Shown: piece by piece, positions 22,001 to 34,929 of the stretch
Layout of the letters: each line of letters starts with the position of its first letter
Numbering within the stretch: the first letter of the stretch is position 1
Source: Acridotheres tristis
Lineage: Eukaryota; Chordata; Aves; Passeriformes; Sturnidae
Direction: 5' to 3'
Length of the DNA: 64,000 bases
Assembly (NCBI GenBank): GCA_037013685.1
Contig: CM072887.1
Span: 48,535,154-48,599,153 of the forward strand
The notes under the pieces: generated by a model
The model's input: the letters and a program-made list of their open reading frames with translations, nothing else
Database searches by the model: none
What the model was told of the DNA's origin: nothing
Translations under genes and position numbers: made by a program

Positions 22001-25000
22001 TATTACAAAAACATGACTGAAAGCTAATGTATTTGTTAAAAATAAGCATGTTTCATAAACACAGATCAAAAATGTATATAATTAATGAACTCAGAACATA
22101 AGTATTATGCATACTTAGTTCCACAAAGCTCCAATCTTCTAACGCAGAATTTATGCTGGACAGATTTAAAATTACTCTGAAGTCAAACAGACTGTAAAAC
22201 AATCTACAGAAGGCTCATAAGACCTATCCAATACTCTGGAGGAAAAAAAAAACCAAACAAAAAATTTGGAGAGTCACTTGGAAAGCAAAAGACTAACTGA
22301 ACAAGGGAGGAAATAAGACATGCTTTTTTTATCTCCAACAACTTCACAAAATTAGGGCACAACAAACAGTAACCTGGGGGGAAGGTCAGGGGGCAGACAG
22401 AATTATGACAGGCTTTAAAAAGAGGAAAAATTTAAAAAAGTATCAGCATTTCCTGGAATTCAGTCCTGTGATCAGATTCCCTTTAGGAAAAACATCTACA
22501 GTTTTCCTTACCATTTTATTAATGCTTTCCCCACCAAATCATGTAAACCATCTAAAGAAGTACAAGACATTAAATCTACTATGGTGTTATCTTTTTGGGC
22601 TTGCTTATTAGAAAGACCACCACAAAAAAGACAAGAATATATTTTCTATTTAGAACTCACTTTAAACAGAGCTGCTACACAGAATTTTTTCAGATATGGA
22701 TACTAATGGCATTGCCATTGAAAAATTCTACTTATCCTTTTTTCTATGTCCACGTTTCAAAATTATTCATGATGCTTATGTATGGGAAGCCTAGAATCCA
22801 ACAGAATCATGTACCAGCCAAAGTTAGTGAAAAAATATTGCTGATTTAACATTAGCTTGCTGGATAGGGGAGATGTTATATTCTCCAAGGCTTCCTGTTA
22901 GGAGAAGGATTCAAAAACAAAGCATTTTATTTAGTCCAAAAGCAAAACAGTATTCGCTGGAATGCAGCCACTATTAGTCTGTGTATACAAACACATTCCT
23001 ACACTACCTGGTCTGTGTTTTTTGATACCATCCAACATATACCCCTAAAGAGGAGATCTGAGTCAGCAGTTGGCCTATTTAGATTCACTTGCTCAGACAC
23101 TTTGCTCCAAAAGCCTGTGTGTGACCCTGTATGCTGTTAGGAAACATTAACCTGTTATCACCGCATAGACTGAATTGGCAGTCACTAGCAATTAAATTAG
23201 TAGAGATCTATTAACTTTGCAGCTCCCATCTACCTCAATTGCATGTAAAGTAGCACCTCTTTCACAATACATACAATCTGGTTTTATAAAGCAGGAAGGC
23301 TTCAACGAATCACAAGTTTTCTCCCACTAAATCTCCTTGAGAGGAGATGGGAGTTTTAAGCTCATTTTTGTTTATGCCATTATTTTATATAGCTAGAAAT
23401 TGTGTTGATAGTCATATCTGATGCCTACACCATCCACGGATTTATATACTTATGCCACATAGTTCCACAGCGTAACTATATAACAAAGTAAGAAGAAAGG
23501 AGGAAATGATGCACTTTTCATGCTAGAAATTTACAACTTGGAATCTTCCTCCAGGTAGCTACAGTTTTTTAGATGGAAAATTCAAGCATCAAGTGTTGGC
23601 ACATGCCACATGGATTTCAGACACCCTTATGTATAGTTCAAAATATTTTTTGCATGACTAAACATTTATACTAAGCAATGCATTTTAGCATTACTTGGTC
23701 TTAACTACAGGCTACATTAAGGAATTATTATTGACGTTTTAAATTACTCTTACTTATTATGCAAAACAGTTTTTCCCAATCTACAAGGAACTTGAACTTT
23801 TTTGTGCGTTTAGCTGTGGTTTGGAGGTCTATTTTGCCATGTTGTTGAGGGGTGGGTGTGTGGTGTCTAATTTGTGAGTTGTTTTGGTGGTTTTGATTTT
23901 TCTTTTTGTTTTGGGTTGTATGGCGTTTTTAAGTGCTCCTTATCTTTTTCAAGGCGTCCTTTAGTGATTCCAAACGCTTCTACATTTCCCAGTTATACAT
24001 CAATAATTACGTTAACATGGAATCTGAAAATCTGCGATTTTTCTGAAGACTACTACAGTGGTCAGTATGCCACTTTCCAAATCACAATGCTTAAATACAT
24101 TCCAGAGGAAGATCAATGAGCTTTCACGTTCAGTGGCTAGTCGAAGCCAAAGAAACACAAGAATAACAAGTATACCATCTCCTCAATACTTCTGTTTCAA
24201 GGTTGACATATTTTTAATTATGTGCCATTCTCTATTTAAAAAGTTGCAGGCATTACATACAAAGGAGGGCAAAACAAAACCCAACACGAGAGGGAAAAAC
24301 AGAAGCTGTAGGGAGCTAAGAGGTATCAGAACTCAAGATTTAAAATTCACAGAACACTGAATTTTCAGATCCTGTTAGGAAACAATATTACAGAAGAGCA
24401 AGGAATAATCAAGAAATCCTGTTCCCCAGATCCTTATGCTAGGATCTCTAATGTCATGCTAATGCAGATTTACATATCACTTAACTGCTACTGGGGATTG
24501 CTGGGGAAAAAAAAGAGATTCAGTATTTCAGGTTCGGTACATCACCTAAAGGCCACCTAAAGTCTGGCTTAACATGAATCACTACAACACTCCCTCGTTT
24601 TCTTTGTTATGCTATTACTACTAGTGAAGCGTTCATAATTTGGGGGAAGAATAGGATAAAAACTTACGAAGGTGCCTCTTGGCCTGTTGACTCCTGCAAA
24701 GCCAGAGTATTCTTTCTGTTCATGGTGGGTTTTGAACTCTTCATCTCTTTCTTTCTTGCAATCCTTTTCTTCTCGAGAACTGGATGAGGAAGAAGATGGG
24801 GAGGAAGATGGGGAGGACCGAGCACGGTCTTGGTCTCTTTTTTGTTTACTGAAAAATAAAAAAATATACTATGTGCTATTTTAAACGTACTAGATAGTCT
24901 GTAACATGCTATATTAAATGGGTCTCTATATTTTATGAAAAACTAACCCCCTTCTGGTTATAAAGTCACACATTACACATTTGAGATATTAAGGCAAAGT

Positions 25001-28000
25001 ATATTTCTACTTTCCAGCCTCCTCTGACACATTTAAGTGCGATAAATGCATATTATTGCTGGTGAGTTGGAAAGCAGCAGTCTGCAAACTGTAAAATACA
25101 ACTTTTCTAGATTTTGATGCCATGAAGAGATGCTGTTACTTTTAAGATCTGCCTTTCTTCTGAGGCAGAAAAATAGAGGTTAAAGGGAAAAAACCCTCAA
25201 GGTAAAGTTTTACAGTAACTTGGCACAGTTCAGTTTGCACACTGTTGAGATGTATGGGCTTCCCTACATACTTGGCTGTAGGGAAATTAGCCAGTGGAAG
25301 ACAATGTGGATACCAAAGTCAAATTAAATGGGAAACAGGAATTGTAAGTAAAATTCACTTTATATACAGTACAAAGCAGGGAAAAAAATTCCTACAGCAA
25401 AACATTTAGTAACCCCATAATGGTATTAACTTGACCCAATTTACAAGATTTTAGCATTCTATTCAAAGAAAGGTCATACCTGAAGTAACTCTTACCACTT
25501 CTACACAGTATCCACTGAGATATGCTAACATTTTCTCTTAAAACAGCCCACTGGCTTTAGACAAAAATTTAAAAATTCCCCTTCTCACCCATGTTAAAAC
25601 CTATGTATCAGTAAAATTCTCATACTCTGGGTGTTATGAGTGGAAAAAGTGCGGAATCAAGCATAACGAACCAAAGTTCTTACACAAACTGTTTATAGAA
25701 ATGTACTGCATTGAAGTCCAACCTCCTGATGTAGCCTGGATAATAGGACAGATTAATTTGTCATTTTTTTTTTCAGTGTTAGCTTGCTATTCCAAAGTTT
25801 TTGTCCTCATCCACCATAAGCCGTGTAAAAGACAGATAATACATATTTGCTGTAAAACAAATAATTTTAATTGTTTAAAATTAAATGTTCCATTATTCAT
25901 TGAAAATTGAAAGCAATTAAGCTTACAATTATAAAAGGTTAATTAGAAGCTAAAATCCTCTATAAGGACTTCAAATATTTACCTGTCATCTTTATAAGAT
26001 TTGTAATCCTTGTAATCTTTTGGAGTTTTCTCCTGCTTTCTTGACCCACTGGATTCCCTGGAACCCTTTGAGTCTCCTCGCTCTTTACTTCGTTCTTTTC
26101 TACGTCGGTCAATGTCATGCCGAAGATCAGCAGAATCACACCTTAATTTTTTATCTCCCTGTAAACAAATACATATTTTGCAACAAAATATTGAAATAAA
26201 ACATTAAAGAGAATCTCATGAAAAGCCAAGCTGTGCATCAATTAAAATAAAAAAGATAGAATTTACCTATTTTTCAACAAACTTCAGCACACAAATCGAC
26301 TTTACCCTTTACATGCAATGGCTACATCTAAAAAAAAGAACAGCTAAGAATTTCAATTTCAAACGAGCATTCTCATCAAGCTAATTGGTGTCTAGTTTTC
26401 GATGATATAAACTACAATATATGGTTTGAAGAGATAAAATTAAGTATTCATTTCTTCTGGTGAATTGTTTTTAAACAAAGCACAAGCACCTTTACAGTTC
26501 AACCACACTACTCACTGACCATCCTGGTACTTCCCTCTGCCTCAAGCCTATTCTTTGTCCTTGGGCAGCTTAGTGGTCAAGAAACATGCAAGAAGAAAGG
26601 AAGCAGGGCAGAAGACTTGACCTTATATACTATGTTATTAATATAACAAAATCACGCTACATAAACCAGCTTCTTGGTAACATGTTTTACTCAAAGGACA
26701 AAAAATTCTAAATGCAAGTACTCTAGGTACAATACACAGAAAAACAGAGATTAAGTTGAGATTTAAAATGAGACAAAGTTTAGTAAGTCTAGAAGCACAG
26801 ATAGGACATTTATTTAGAACCTACTTTTTGACTTTCTTCCTTAAAGACTCTCTCTTCACCTGTTAAACGAGTATGCTTCCTCAGCGTACTTGGAGAGATG
26901 TCAATCCTCCTAAATGTAAAATAAAAGCGGTGTCTTGCCATACATGTACAGCACTGCTAACAGCCTCAGACATTTCATTTCAACAGAAAACTGACAAACA
27001 AGGCATTTTTGCAGCAGAATAAACTTTTTGCATTATTAAACCTCCCCATCAGAACACAGAAGCAAACTAAAAATAAAAAATCATAGTTCTGTTCTGTGTG
27101 AAATATGCTAAAAACAAAAATACAGAAAACAGGCAGACTGATGTTTCACATTTTAAGTATAGCTTGGAAGACAGAAAAAAAAACGTTTAATCATTTAATG
27201 ATTTATTCCAAAAGGACCATTATATGTAGCCAGTTGAAAGTCCACCCCCTCCAAGAAACCATCAGCATTATGACAGTGGGCTGTAAAGTCAAAAATTCTT
27301 AACAAGAAAAATTGTGAAGTTAGATACTGTATCCTCACATGCAACACAAATATAGTACACTGCATCATAAAACTAGAGCACATGATCAGACACTACATCT
27401 GCATGCCTACCTTCTTACCTTTTAGATTCTCAGATTTTTCAAAAAACTGCTGTAAATTAACACACACAAAAACTAAAGTAGTATGAGATGGAACATTTCA
27501 CACTGAAGAAGAAAGATGCATGTACAGGGCTTCTTTTCATCTTCAAGACATATGCCCCTCAATATTTGAGCACTGCATGTGAGAAAAGTAAATATATCCC
27601 AAATGAGATACAGAGGTAGAGAAGACATCTGTCACAAAACCACAGATGAAGCCAGACCTGAATCAGATGAGTTCTCTTTTACAGAAGGGTTTTGTTTTTT
27701 TGGTTTTTTTTTTTTTTTGTTTTGTTTTTTTTTGTTTGTTTTTTGGGTTTTTTTTTGTATTCTGTAATTATACAAATTACCTCATCCAGATTAGAAAAAG
27801 TATTTTGGGTTCTCAGAAGAAATATTAGAAGACATTATTTGAAACACACAAAAAAAGAAAGCATCTGCATATGCAGTTAATATATACCTATGTATTTCTG
27901 GGCTCTTTTGTCGGGTGCAGTGCTCCTCAGTTGCTTTTTGATACGCAGTGAACCTCTCATTTAGCGTCATTCCAGCGGACTTGAAGTATTGCTCTGTTGG

Positions 28001-31000
28001 TTACAATAGAAAAAACACACTGTTTCATTAGTTTAATTCAACTGACACGTATTTTACTCCTGACAGAAAGGCAAGTAGCTGGCAAAACCCACAGTGCTTT
28101 CAAAAAATTTATCAGGGCAAGCCAATGTGGCATTTTCCCTATTTTCACACACTCTGTAACCCAAACAAAATAGCAGAGCACAGCATCACTGCAAGTCTAC
28201 TATGCCATGACTGTATCATGTCTAATTCAAGCATCATTTACTGACTGCACTTGCTCATCTTCAGTGACAGTTTCCTCTAATGATAAAGAGCAATTTCTTA
28301 AACTATTATTTTATGCTTTGCCAACAAGAGAAAGTGAGATTACTTTTCAGTCATGAATACTTGCAGCAAGTACACTTTACCATTCATCTTATCTTTAACT
28401 TAAAATAAGAATTAGTGAAAACATTGAAGTAATGTACACTTCAATAACTATATGAATGACCTGACAAGTCTTTTCTTAAAGGAATACAATTTCTTGATTG
28501 GGTGATGATAAACAATACAATTAACACACCTATGCATAAATAAATTCATTTAAACATCTGGCATCTTGGCAAACTTGACAACTTCTCTGACAAATTTTCT
28601 CCTTGCTTCTGAGACAGTTAAATTAGCCACAGCAAAACTCAGTTTTTAAACCAGCTCAACAAATGTGTTTAAATGTAATCTAGAAATACATAAAGTCATG
28701 AGCTATGAAATGTTACATATGAAGCAAGCTATCTGCTTAACAGGTCAACATACATCTGTATCAACTTACCGCCCGGCATCCAGCATTTGTCTCATAACCA
28801 ACCATTAAAACTTGAAACGGCCACTACAAGGGTAGTGCCTCAATCATAATTCCATCAAACACAGGAATTTGAGCTAGTAATTCTGTTTTTATGCCATTTT
28901 TGCCAGGAAGACAGAAGGTTCAACTTTGCCTGTTTGGCATCTGTATCTTTCAACAGCTATTTTACTTTTGTAACATGGATTTTGCCATTTCAAAACACAT
29001 TCCAGGACCTAGTTACAATGAAAAAGAAAACATCACTGGGCATTTTCAGCTCTACATTAATAAAGAGCTGTTCAGACTGGTCGCATCACACCAATAATGA
29101 ACATAACTTCAGTTTGTCAAAAAAGTTACAAAAATTCTGCTTACAGACCACAGTAAATCTGAAACTTAAAGAGATGTTCTGCTTTCAAAAATAACCATAA
29201 CAGTACATATCCTAGTAACTTGACCAGACAGGCTGTTAAATTTATCAGATATTCAACACATAAAAATTTACAGAAAAAGTCTATTCTGTGATCAATACGT
29301 GAGAGTTCCACAAGTATTAGTTTCACCTACAGCTACATATTTACCATATAAGCAAAAATTTACAGAAGCTCTCACTAGATTGAGTCTTACATTTCTTTAT
29401 AATCAATAAACAGATACGTTTCCAACAAATCATTATACACTAAACAGGTATCCCAATGACTTTTTTAAACTAATACATGATCAATATCCATTGTTGTTAA
29501 CTATTACCTTGTAAGTAATTCAAAGAAAGAAATAATTTGGCCTTAGTAATCTGAATTACGTCAACAAAATTAGATTTTTAACTGAACTTCAGCACATATT
29601 TCTAGCACACATATCTCAGCAATTTTAGACGCTAATGGATCTTAAAAACAATGCTTACAGGCACAGTCATTGAAACTGGTACCTAATTAAGTATTTCCAC
29701 TTTTCCCTCTACTGTGATGATACGGCAAAATTATTTTCACCACCTTTGTATTATCTCAGTTACATTTAACACAACAGCAAGACAACAGTCCAGTGAAATA
29801 AAGCAAAATCGATATAAAAAAAGCATTTAAAGAACACTCTAGACATTCCCAGGGGATTTCAGGAATTATCTATTTTCCCACCAAAAAACTTCAGAGGATA
29901 TATGACCAAAGTGAAATATATCTAATTTGATGGTCCAGGTTTGGATTTCAGTGGTTTCTGGGGCAGGACTTGGGTTGTGCTTGGTTTGTTGAGTGTTCTC
30001 TTGGTGTTTACAGAAAATAGCCACTACTGTTATATCAGAAAATAAACAGCATATAACTCATTTACTGGAGGTTTATTTAGCCACTGCCAAGTTTCCATAA
30101 GTGAAATTCCTAAAAATATTGTCATATAGGAATAAAACATTATCATAATGAAGTTTATTACCAAGTAAAATACAATTTTTCTTACATCTTACTGAGAAAA
30201 AAAAAACAACCTGCTAATAAGAAGCTGGAAATTGCCTCTGGAGTGCTCCAAAAGGAATGCCATTGTATTTACAGTCCAAAAACATCTGTCAACCCACACC
30301 GTACCATTTAATATAAAATTGTATTTTAAGACTCATTAAAATTAAATTAGAAAAACTGACCAGTGTAATACGTTTAAACTACCCTGCAGAAGTTCAAACT
30401 TTCTATGCTACCTAGGCTCAAAATTTATCCAGAAACATAGAATACCTGCTATTATACTCTACACTGCTTGTAGGTTTTTTGTCCTAGTTTCTGTGGCTAT
30501 TTTTTTTTCTGGTTATTTTCATGCATACCTCAACAGGAAGAAAGTCTGGTTAAATCACAACTTTAGAAGAGGCCCAAAATCTCCCTGTACTAGAAACAGC
30601 AAATGGGTTTAAATGAACTTGTCAGACATGTATCCAGTACAATAAACTAAATGCATACCTTTGACGTGGTGAACCAAGGACACAATGTGCTGAATAAATG
30701 ACTCTGATGTGCTTTTGCTGGCCTGTGGCAACTTAATGTGGTCAAAGATGGATCGGAACTCTTGCTCCTTCTTGACGGAATGGACAAGTGTGCTGGCAAG
30801 CAGCCTGTCTTTAGTCAAGGAAGCAGGTCTAAAATGCATCAACAACAAAAGAGATACACAAAAAAGAAACCACAAGTTTAAATAAATATGAACAACACTG
30901 CAGGCAGGTGGAGAACCACAGTGTTAAGTGGAATAATTTACCTATTGGAATCATCAAGAGGTACTGGTGCCATTTTGAGTTTAACTTCAGGACGATGGGA

Positions 31001-34000
31001 GTCACTGGCTATCATTTTGATCCTAAGTGGGCTCTCCTCTCTGAAGGTGGATTTTTCTCTCGCATCCAGATTCTTGTGTAGAGGAGGACTGTAATCAAAG
31101 AGTTCTTTGAGCTTTTCAGACTTTACCTGCTCAGGTGACTGAGTTTCTTTCTTCATCATTAGTCTCTCAGAACTCTTGTCTTCTTCCTTGTGCTTATCTT
31201 TTGTTGCACTAGGCCTTTCCACTACATAGCCAGTCTCTTTAAGCTTATAACTTTTCTCATCTCTAAATCCATCGCTCTCTCTACTGCCCTTGATTGATAT
31301 TTTAGATTTGTATTTGGTTCCTTCCTCCTCAGCATTCCGGTGAGATGCAGTAGGAAAATTTTTACCCTGATCTGCCAGGACAGATTTTCTGAACTGTCTG
31401 TAATCCTCTGTCTCCTCTGTGTCCTCCCCTTCAGAGTCATTAAACTTTTCCTTCCCAGTCTCTTTATCAACGAAAAAATCTAAAGTTTCCTGTTCCTCCC
31501 ATTCCCTTTCTCCCTCTGTCCTCCCTTTTTCTGATCCTCTCTCCTTTTGGGCCTCCTTCTCCCTGGTATTACCCCTATCAAGCAGGTATACTCTAGACTC
31601 TTCATCTGTGTACCTGTGGATAGCAAAGAAGAGACTGGTAACTCTGGATTGCATTCATTCCAATTCACTCGCATTCCTCTTTCGTGTCAATTCCACACCA
31701 AGAAGAAGATGAAAATACATTCCTCCAAGTAATTAACTTTAGCATGCAATGCCTGGCACACCATTAACACTGTATCCACTGTCATTTATGCCCTAATGGA
31801 GGCATCTGAAGAATATAATGCCTTTCTATAGAATGTCTAGAAATTTACTTTCTTGTTTTCTCAATCAGGACACCCACTTTCACATTCTCTTACACTAGTA
31901 ATTTTTTCCATCAAATTCACATGGTTTGAAAATTCAGACCGCAATTCATTTTTGCAGTTCTTTTACTGAAAGAGTTGAAGTAGTAGCATAAAAAAAGTGA
32001 ATTTTTTCAAGATCCTGCACATTACTAGATAATTCCACAATCTGGCACAGGCTGAGTGCATTCACTATATTGTGTTCAAGCAAGGAACCTTTAGAAGGCA
32101 GCTCTCCTAAACACAGAAACACACCAATTGATTATTTCAGCCACTGCCTTATCTGTATGCTATGCTCACACAGGTTCTAATACGTATTCCATCACATCTA
32201 ATCCAAGAGAAGTTGTACTTTTGATCGCCTAAGCAGTATTTTTTTTACATAATAAATCAATGACTAGACAAATTACTTTAAAAGCCTACAATCAAGCCTA
32301 TAATATAGCATAGTCACAACTTGAACTCATTTTGTAAGCAATCCTCTGAAACACCAGTCACATTAGAAAGGAACAGTCTAATGCCAGTAAGACTTACAAC
32401 TTTCAAAAATTACTATGTCAAACTTTTTAAGAAAAAATTGAAGAATTTTACATTCATTGGAATATATACACTGAACTTATTCACATTGACAGCATTATAT
32501 TCCTAGAATACCAAAACATACCCTCTTTGATAAGTAAAGCAATTCAAGACATCAAAGTTTTCATACTGCACCACACAATTAGCAATTGATGCTGTTTATG
32601 TCAACATAAAGAAATTATTGCAAAACATCAACATTTTTAGACTTCAAGAATATTTACATTTCAAACTACACGAAGCATTAAAATTTTGAAATACCTGAAC
32701 AAAGTTCACTATCAAGCCAGCAAGTTTGATGCATTATTCAAATTAAGACTTTTCTTAATAGGAAAAATCTGAGTATAAGAAAATAAACCATAGAGGAAAA
32801 GCACAAACCAATTCTTCCTCAAAGATACATGTCCCTATCTGTACTAGCCAACATGCAAGGCCTTGAAGCATCCTAGCAGGAAAAGGCATATACATATCTT
32901 TCAAGCTCAATTCCAACCGGACTAGTATTACTATCATTCCATAATGCATTTTCCAAGGCAGTGGTGATAATCTTGACAAAACTCTTAACATTTTTAAGAG
33001 GCAACAGTAGGCTTATAACTTGGTTCTTACCTTTTCATAAACTTTCCACCTTTTGCAGTTTCTTGTTCACCACCCTCAGGATAAAACGACCGCACTCGAG
33101 CCTCCTCACGGGGGGCACTCTGTGATGGGATTGTCTTTGCAGGGCTTCTCCTCGAAGGGATATGATGCAATGGGCTATTCTGAGAAGGACTATAGCGGCT
33201 AGAACCATTTCCAAGAGAACCAGAGCCAGATCTCTCAGGACTATGCTGAATGGAATGGGAATGCTGAGGTGTGTCCTTTGCTGAGTGGGCTGTGCTAAGC
33301 AGAGGGGCATCAGAGCAAGATGAACTCTGACTAGGTGGGGTGGCAATAGAAGGGCTATGGGGTGACCTTGGACTGTTATCATACGCTGAAAGGCCAGGCC
33401 AAATGTCGCCAGAAGCTGCTGCTGATTTGTTAAAATCGTCAAGAGATTCAGATGGGTCATGTTCAAACGCATCTTTCTGTTCATCTTGTGATTTATTTTT
33501 CAAGGGACTGTCTTGCAAAGGAGCCCCTTCAGTTTTCTTTGCCTGCTTTTCCAGAGATGCGCGTCTTTTGGAAGAGACAGGTGATTTGCTGTAGGGGGAT
33601 GAAGAACGAGATGAAGAAGATCTCGGGGACCTAGAGGATCTGTAAGATCGACGAGACCTGCTCCGGGACCTCTGGGAAGACACAGACCTTCGTTTTGGAC
33701 TTCTGGAACGTGAGCGGCCACGCCTAGGGCTTCTGGAGTGTCTTCGGTTCCACACAGGCCTATAACCTCCACGATGGTATCTACCACCTCCTCCTTGATA
33801 ATACCCTCTACCTCTTCCTCTGTAACCATAGGGACGTCTCATTCCTCTATTGTTTCTGTAATCTCTGCGATAATCTCTAGAATAAACACGATCTCTGCTC
33901 CGAGATCGGGAATACGTCCTTGACCGAGACCTAGAACTAAAATTAAAAAGCAAACATTTAACAACCAGAAAATCTGGGGGGGGAAGTAAAAAAAAAAAAA

Positions 34001-34909
34001 GGTTAAAAAAAAAAAGTAGCGCCTTAACGCAAAATGCTAGATTTTGCAAAATGCAGTAAGAACGGTAAAGGATGCAGACTCCTGGTCTTAAAGTAACTTC
34101 TACAGGCTCTATTATTTCTGTAACATATTAATTATAATAAATACATCCATACTGCTAAGGGCTGTGAAACTTGGCATCACATGATTGAGACACTACCAGC
34201 CTCAGTGGCCTCCTCAGCCACTTTATTAGAGATCATCACAACTCTGGAACATGGCATTGAGTTTCTCAGCCACCACAGCTCAGAGCCTGGAACAGGGAGT
34301 GACATGACTCCCAGTTTAATATGCCAGCCTGTGGATGGCAGCAGCTGAGGCAGTAAACATTCACTTGACCCAATTCTTTTATGGGAGATGGTAATGTCCA
34401 CTAACAAGTAAGATGAGGAAAACACTGGAGGCAACTGACAAGATGAGATATAGCAAAGCTTATCTACTGAAGCCTTAAGTTACTTCAGATAAAAAAGGTT
34501 AATGAAAAATTACAAATTACAGGAGAAGAGACTGGATGAAGAAAACATCATGTAAAGGGGAAGGGAAGAATCAAACAGGCCAGAAATCATGAAGAACCAT
34601 TAGCATTCTGAAGTTATCTTGAGACACAGGAAAAGGGAAAAAAAAATTAAACAGAAATTACACTCAAAGCATAGTTGACCTACTGCCTAAAATGAAACAG
34701 GATCCTAAGCTCACTTCTGCCACAGCATTATGCAAGTGAAAAACATTTTCCAGACAAAAACTAATATGCTAAATGCCCTTTTCACACAGTAAGACATCAA
34801 CTTACCTGTATCTCTTTTTTCTTGAATGTGATCTGGATCTTGACCTAGAACTGGATTGAGATCTGGACTTCGATCTTGACGAATGTGATCTAGAATTAGA
34901 TCGACCCAT
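19054..34909 (-). CDS. BCLAF1: Bcl-2-associated transcription factor 1 (11 coding exons)
   Basis: Coding exons, 5' to 3': 34909-34806, 33936-33031, 31613-30942, 30828-30659, 27993-27888, 26909-26825, 26158-25983, 24848-24668, 21114-20968, 19393-19184, 19059-19054. They total 2763 nt, which is 920 residues plus stop, the same length I recall for human BCLAF1. Domains: an RS-rich N-terminus (1 to about 150) with a [16 protein letters not shown] glycine/arginine patch (73-91); a Ser/Pro-rich middle with [20 protein letters not shown]; an acidic, charged centre (337-561); a helical [20 protein letters not shown] segment; a Lys/Arg/Ser-rich stretch; and C-terminal RG repeats. BCLAF1 and its paralogue THRAP3 are nuclear proteins of mRNA-processing complexes, linked to transcription, splicing and the DNA damage response. 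No frameshift was seen. Confidence 0.98.
19184..19393 (-). CDS. BCLAF1: BCLAF1 coding exon 10 (C-terminal RG repeats)
   Basis: 210 nt, residues 850-919. It encodes [20 protein letters not shown], then [13 protein letters not shown], and an acidic/basic tail ending RRKEEK. The acceptor is ATTGCAG|CATG and the donor is AAAAG|GTAAAT. Confidence 0.97.
20968..21114 (-). CDS. BCLAF1: BCLAF1 coding exon 9 (49 codons, phase 0/0, skippable)
   Basis: 147 nt with phase 0 at both ends, residues 801-849. It encodes [20 protein letters not shown] and [18 protein letters not shown]. Skipping it keeps the frame and removes one of the two C-terminal RG clusters. From memory, human BCLAF1 has an isoform lacking about 49 residues here. 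Confidence 0.97.
24668..24848 (-). CDS. BCLAF1: BCLAF1 coding exon 8 (poly-Ser)
   Basis: 181 nt, residues 740-800. It contains a serine/proline tract ([14 protein letters not shown]), then a Glu/Lys-rich stretch and [14 protein letters not shown]. It ends TTC|GTAAGT at phase 0. Confidence 0.96.
25983..26158 (-). CDS. BCLAF1: BCLAF1 coding exon 7
   Basis: 176 nt, residues 682-740. It encodes [20 protein letters not shown] and [12 protein letters not shown], a Lys/Arg/Asp-rich segment. The acceptor is GTTTACAG and the donor is GACAG|GTAAAT. Confidence 0.96.
26825..26909 (-). CDS. BCLAF1: BCLAF1 coding exon 6
   Basis: 85 nt, residues 653-681. It encodes [20 protein letters not shown]. The donor is CAAAAA|GTAGGT at phase 0, a weaker splice site than its neighbours. 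Confidence 0.95.
27689..27758. repeat. T-rich (A-rich on minus) low-complexity run
   Basis: A long run of T blocks broken by single or grouped G, inside the BCLAF1 intron between 26910 and 27887. It is probably an expanded A-tail or simple repeat. The short hydrophobic open frames through it are artefacts. Confidence 0.8.
27888..27993 (-). CDS. BCLAF1: BCLAF1 coding exon 5
   Basis: 106 nt, residues 618-653. It encodes [19 protein letters not shown] and RQKSPEIHR. The acceptor is CCAACAG|AGCAA and the donor is CATAG|GTATAT. Confidence 0.96.
30659..30828 (-). CDS. BCLAF1: BCLAF1 coding exon 4
   Basis: 170 nt, residues 561-618. It encodes [32 protein letters not shown] and [14 protein letters not shown]. 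The intron before it is only 113 nt. The donor is CAAAG|GTATGC. Confidence 0.97.
30942..31613 (-). CDS. BCLAF1: BCLAF1 coding exon 3 (charged region)
   Basis: 672 nt, residues 337-561. It starts [20 protein letters not shown] and includes [20 protein letters not shown] and [19 protein letters not shown]. The acceptor is TATCCACAG|GTACAC and the donor is AATAG|GTAAAT. Confidence 0.98.
33031..33936 (-). CDS. BCLAF1: BCLAF1 coding exon 2 (RS/RGG and Ser/Pro region)
   Basis: 906 nt, residues 35-337. It contains [20 protein letters not shown], the glycine/arginine patch, RS dipeptides, [15 protein letters not shown] and [12 protein letters not shown], all typical of BCLAF1. The acceptor is TTAATTTTAG|TTCTAG and the donor is AAAAG|GTAAGA. 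Confidence 0.98.
34806..34909 (-). CDS. BCLAF1: BCLAF1 coding exon 1 (start)
   Basis: ATG at 34909, encoding [18 protein letters not shown] and onward to KKRY (residues 1-34). The donor is TACAG|GTAAGT. The acceptor upstream of the ATG lies at about 34923-34929, where several AG candidates follow a T-rich tract, so the exon includes only about 15-20 bases of 5'UTR. Confidence 0.95.
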
Positions 34910-34929
34910 TTTTGCCAGTAGATCTACTC

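Noticed and set aside
27579..27880. Very hydrophobic short frames (Phe/Leu runs)
   Set aside because: Translation of the T-rich simple repeat, not a membrane protein.
33340..33923. Open frames on plus opposite BCLAF1 coding exon 2
   Set aside because: Antisense shadows of the RS/Ser-rich coding exon.
34177..34434. 85-codon minus frame in the intron between the first two BCLAF1 coding exons, a possible poison exon
   Set aside because: I could not find a convincing acceptor/donor pair, and conservation cannot be judged here.
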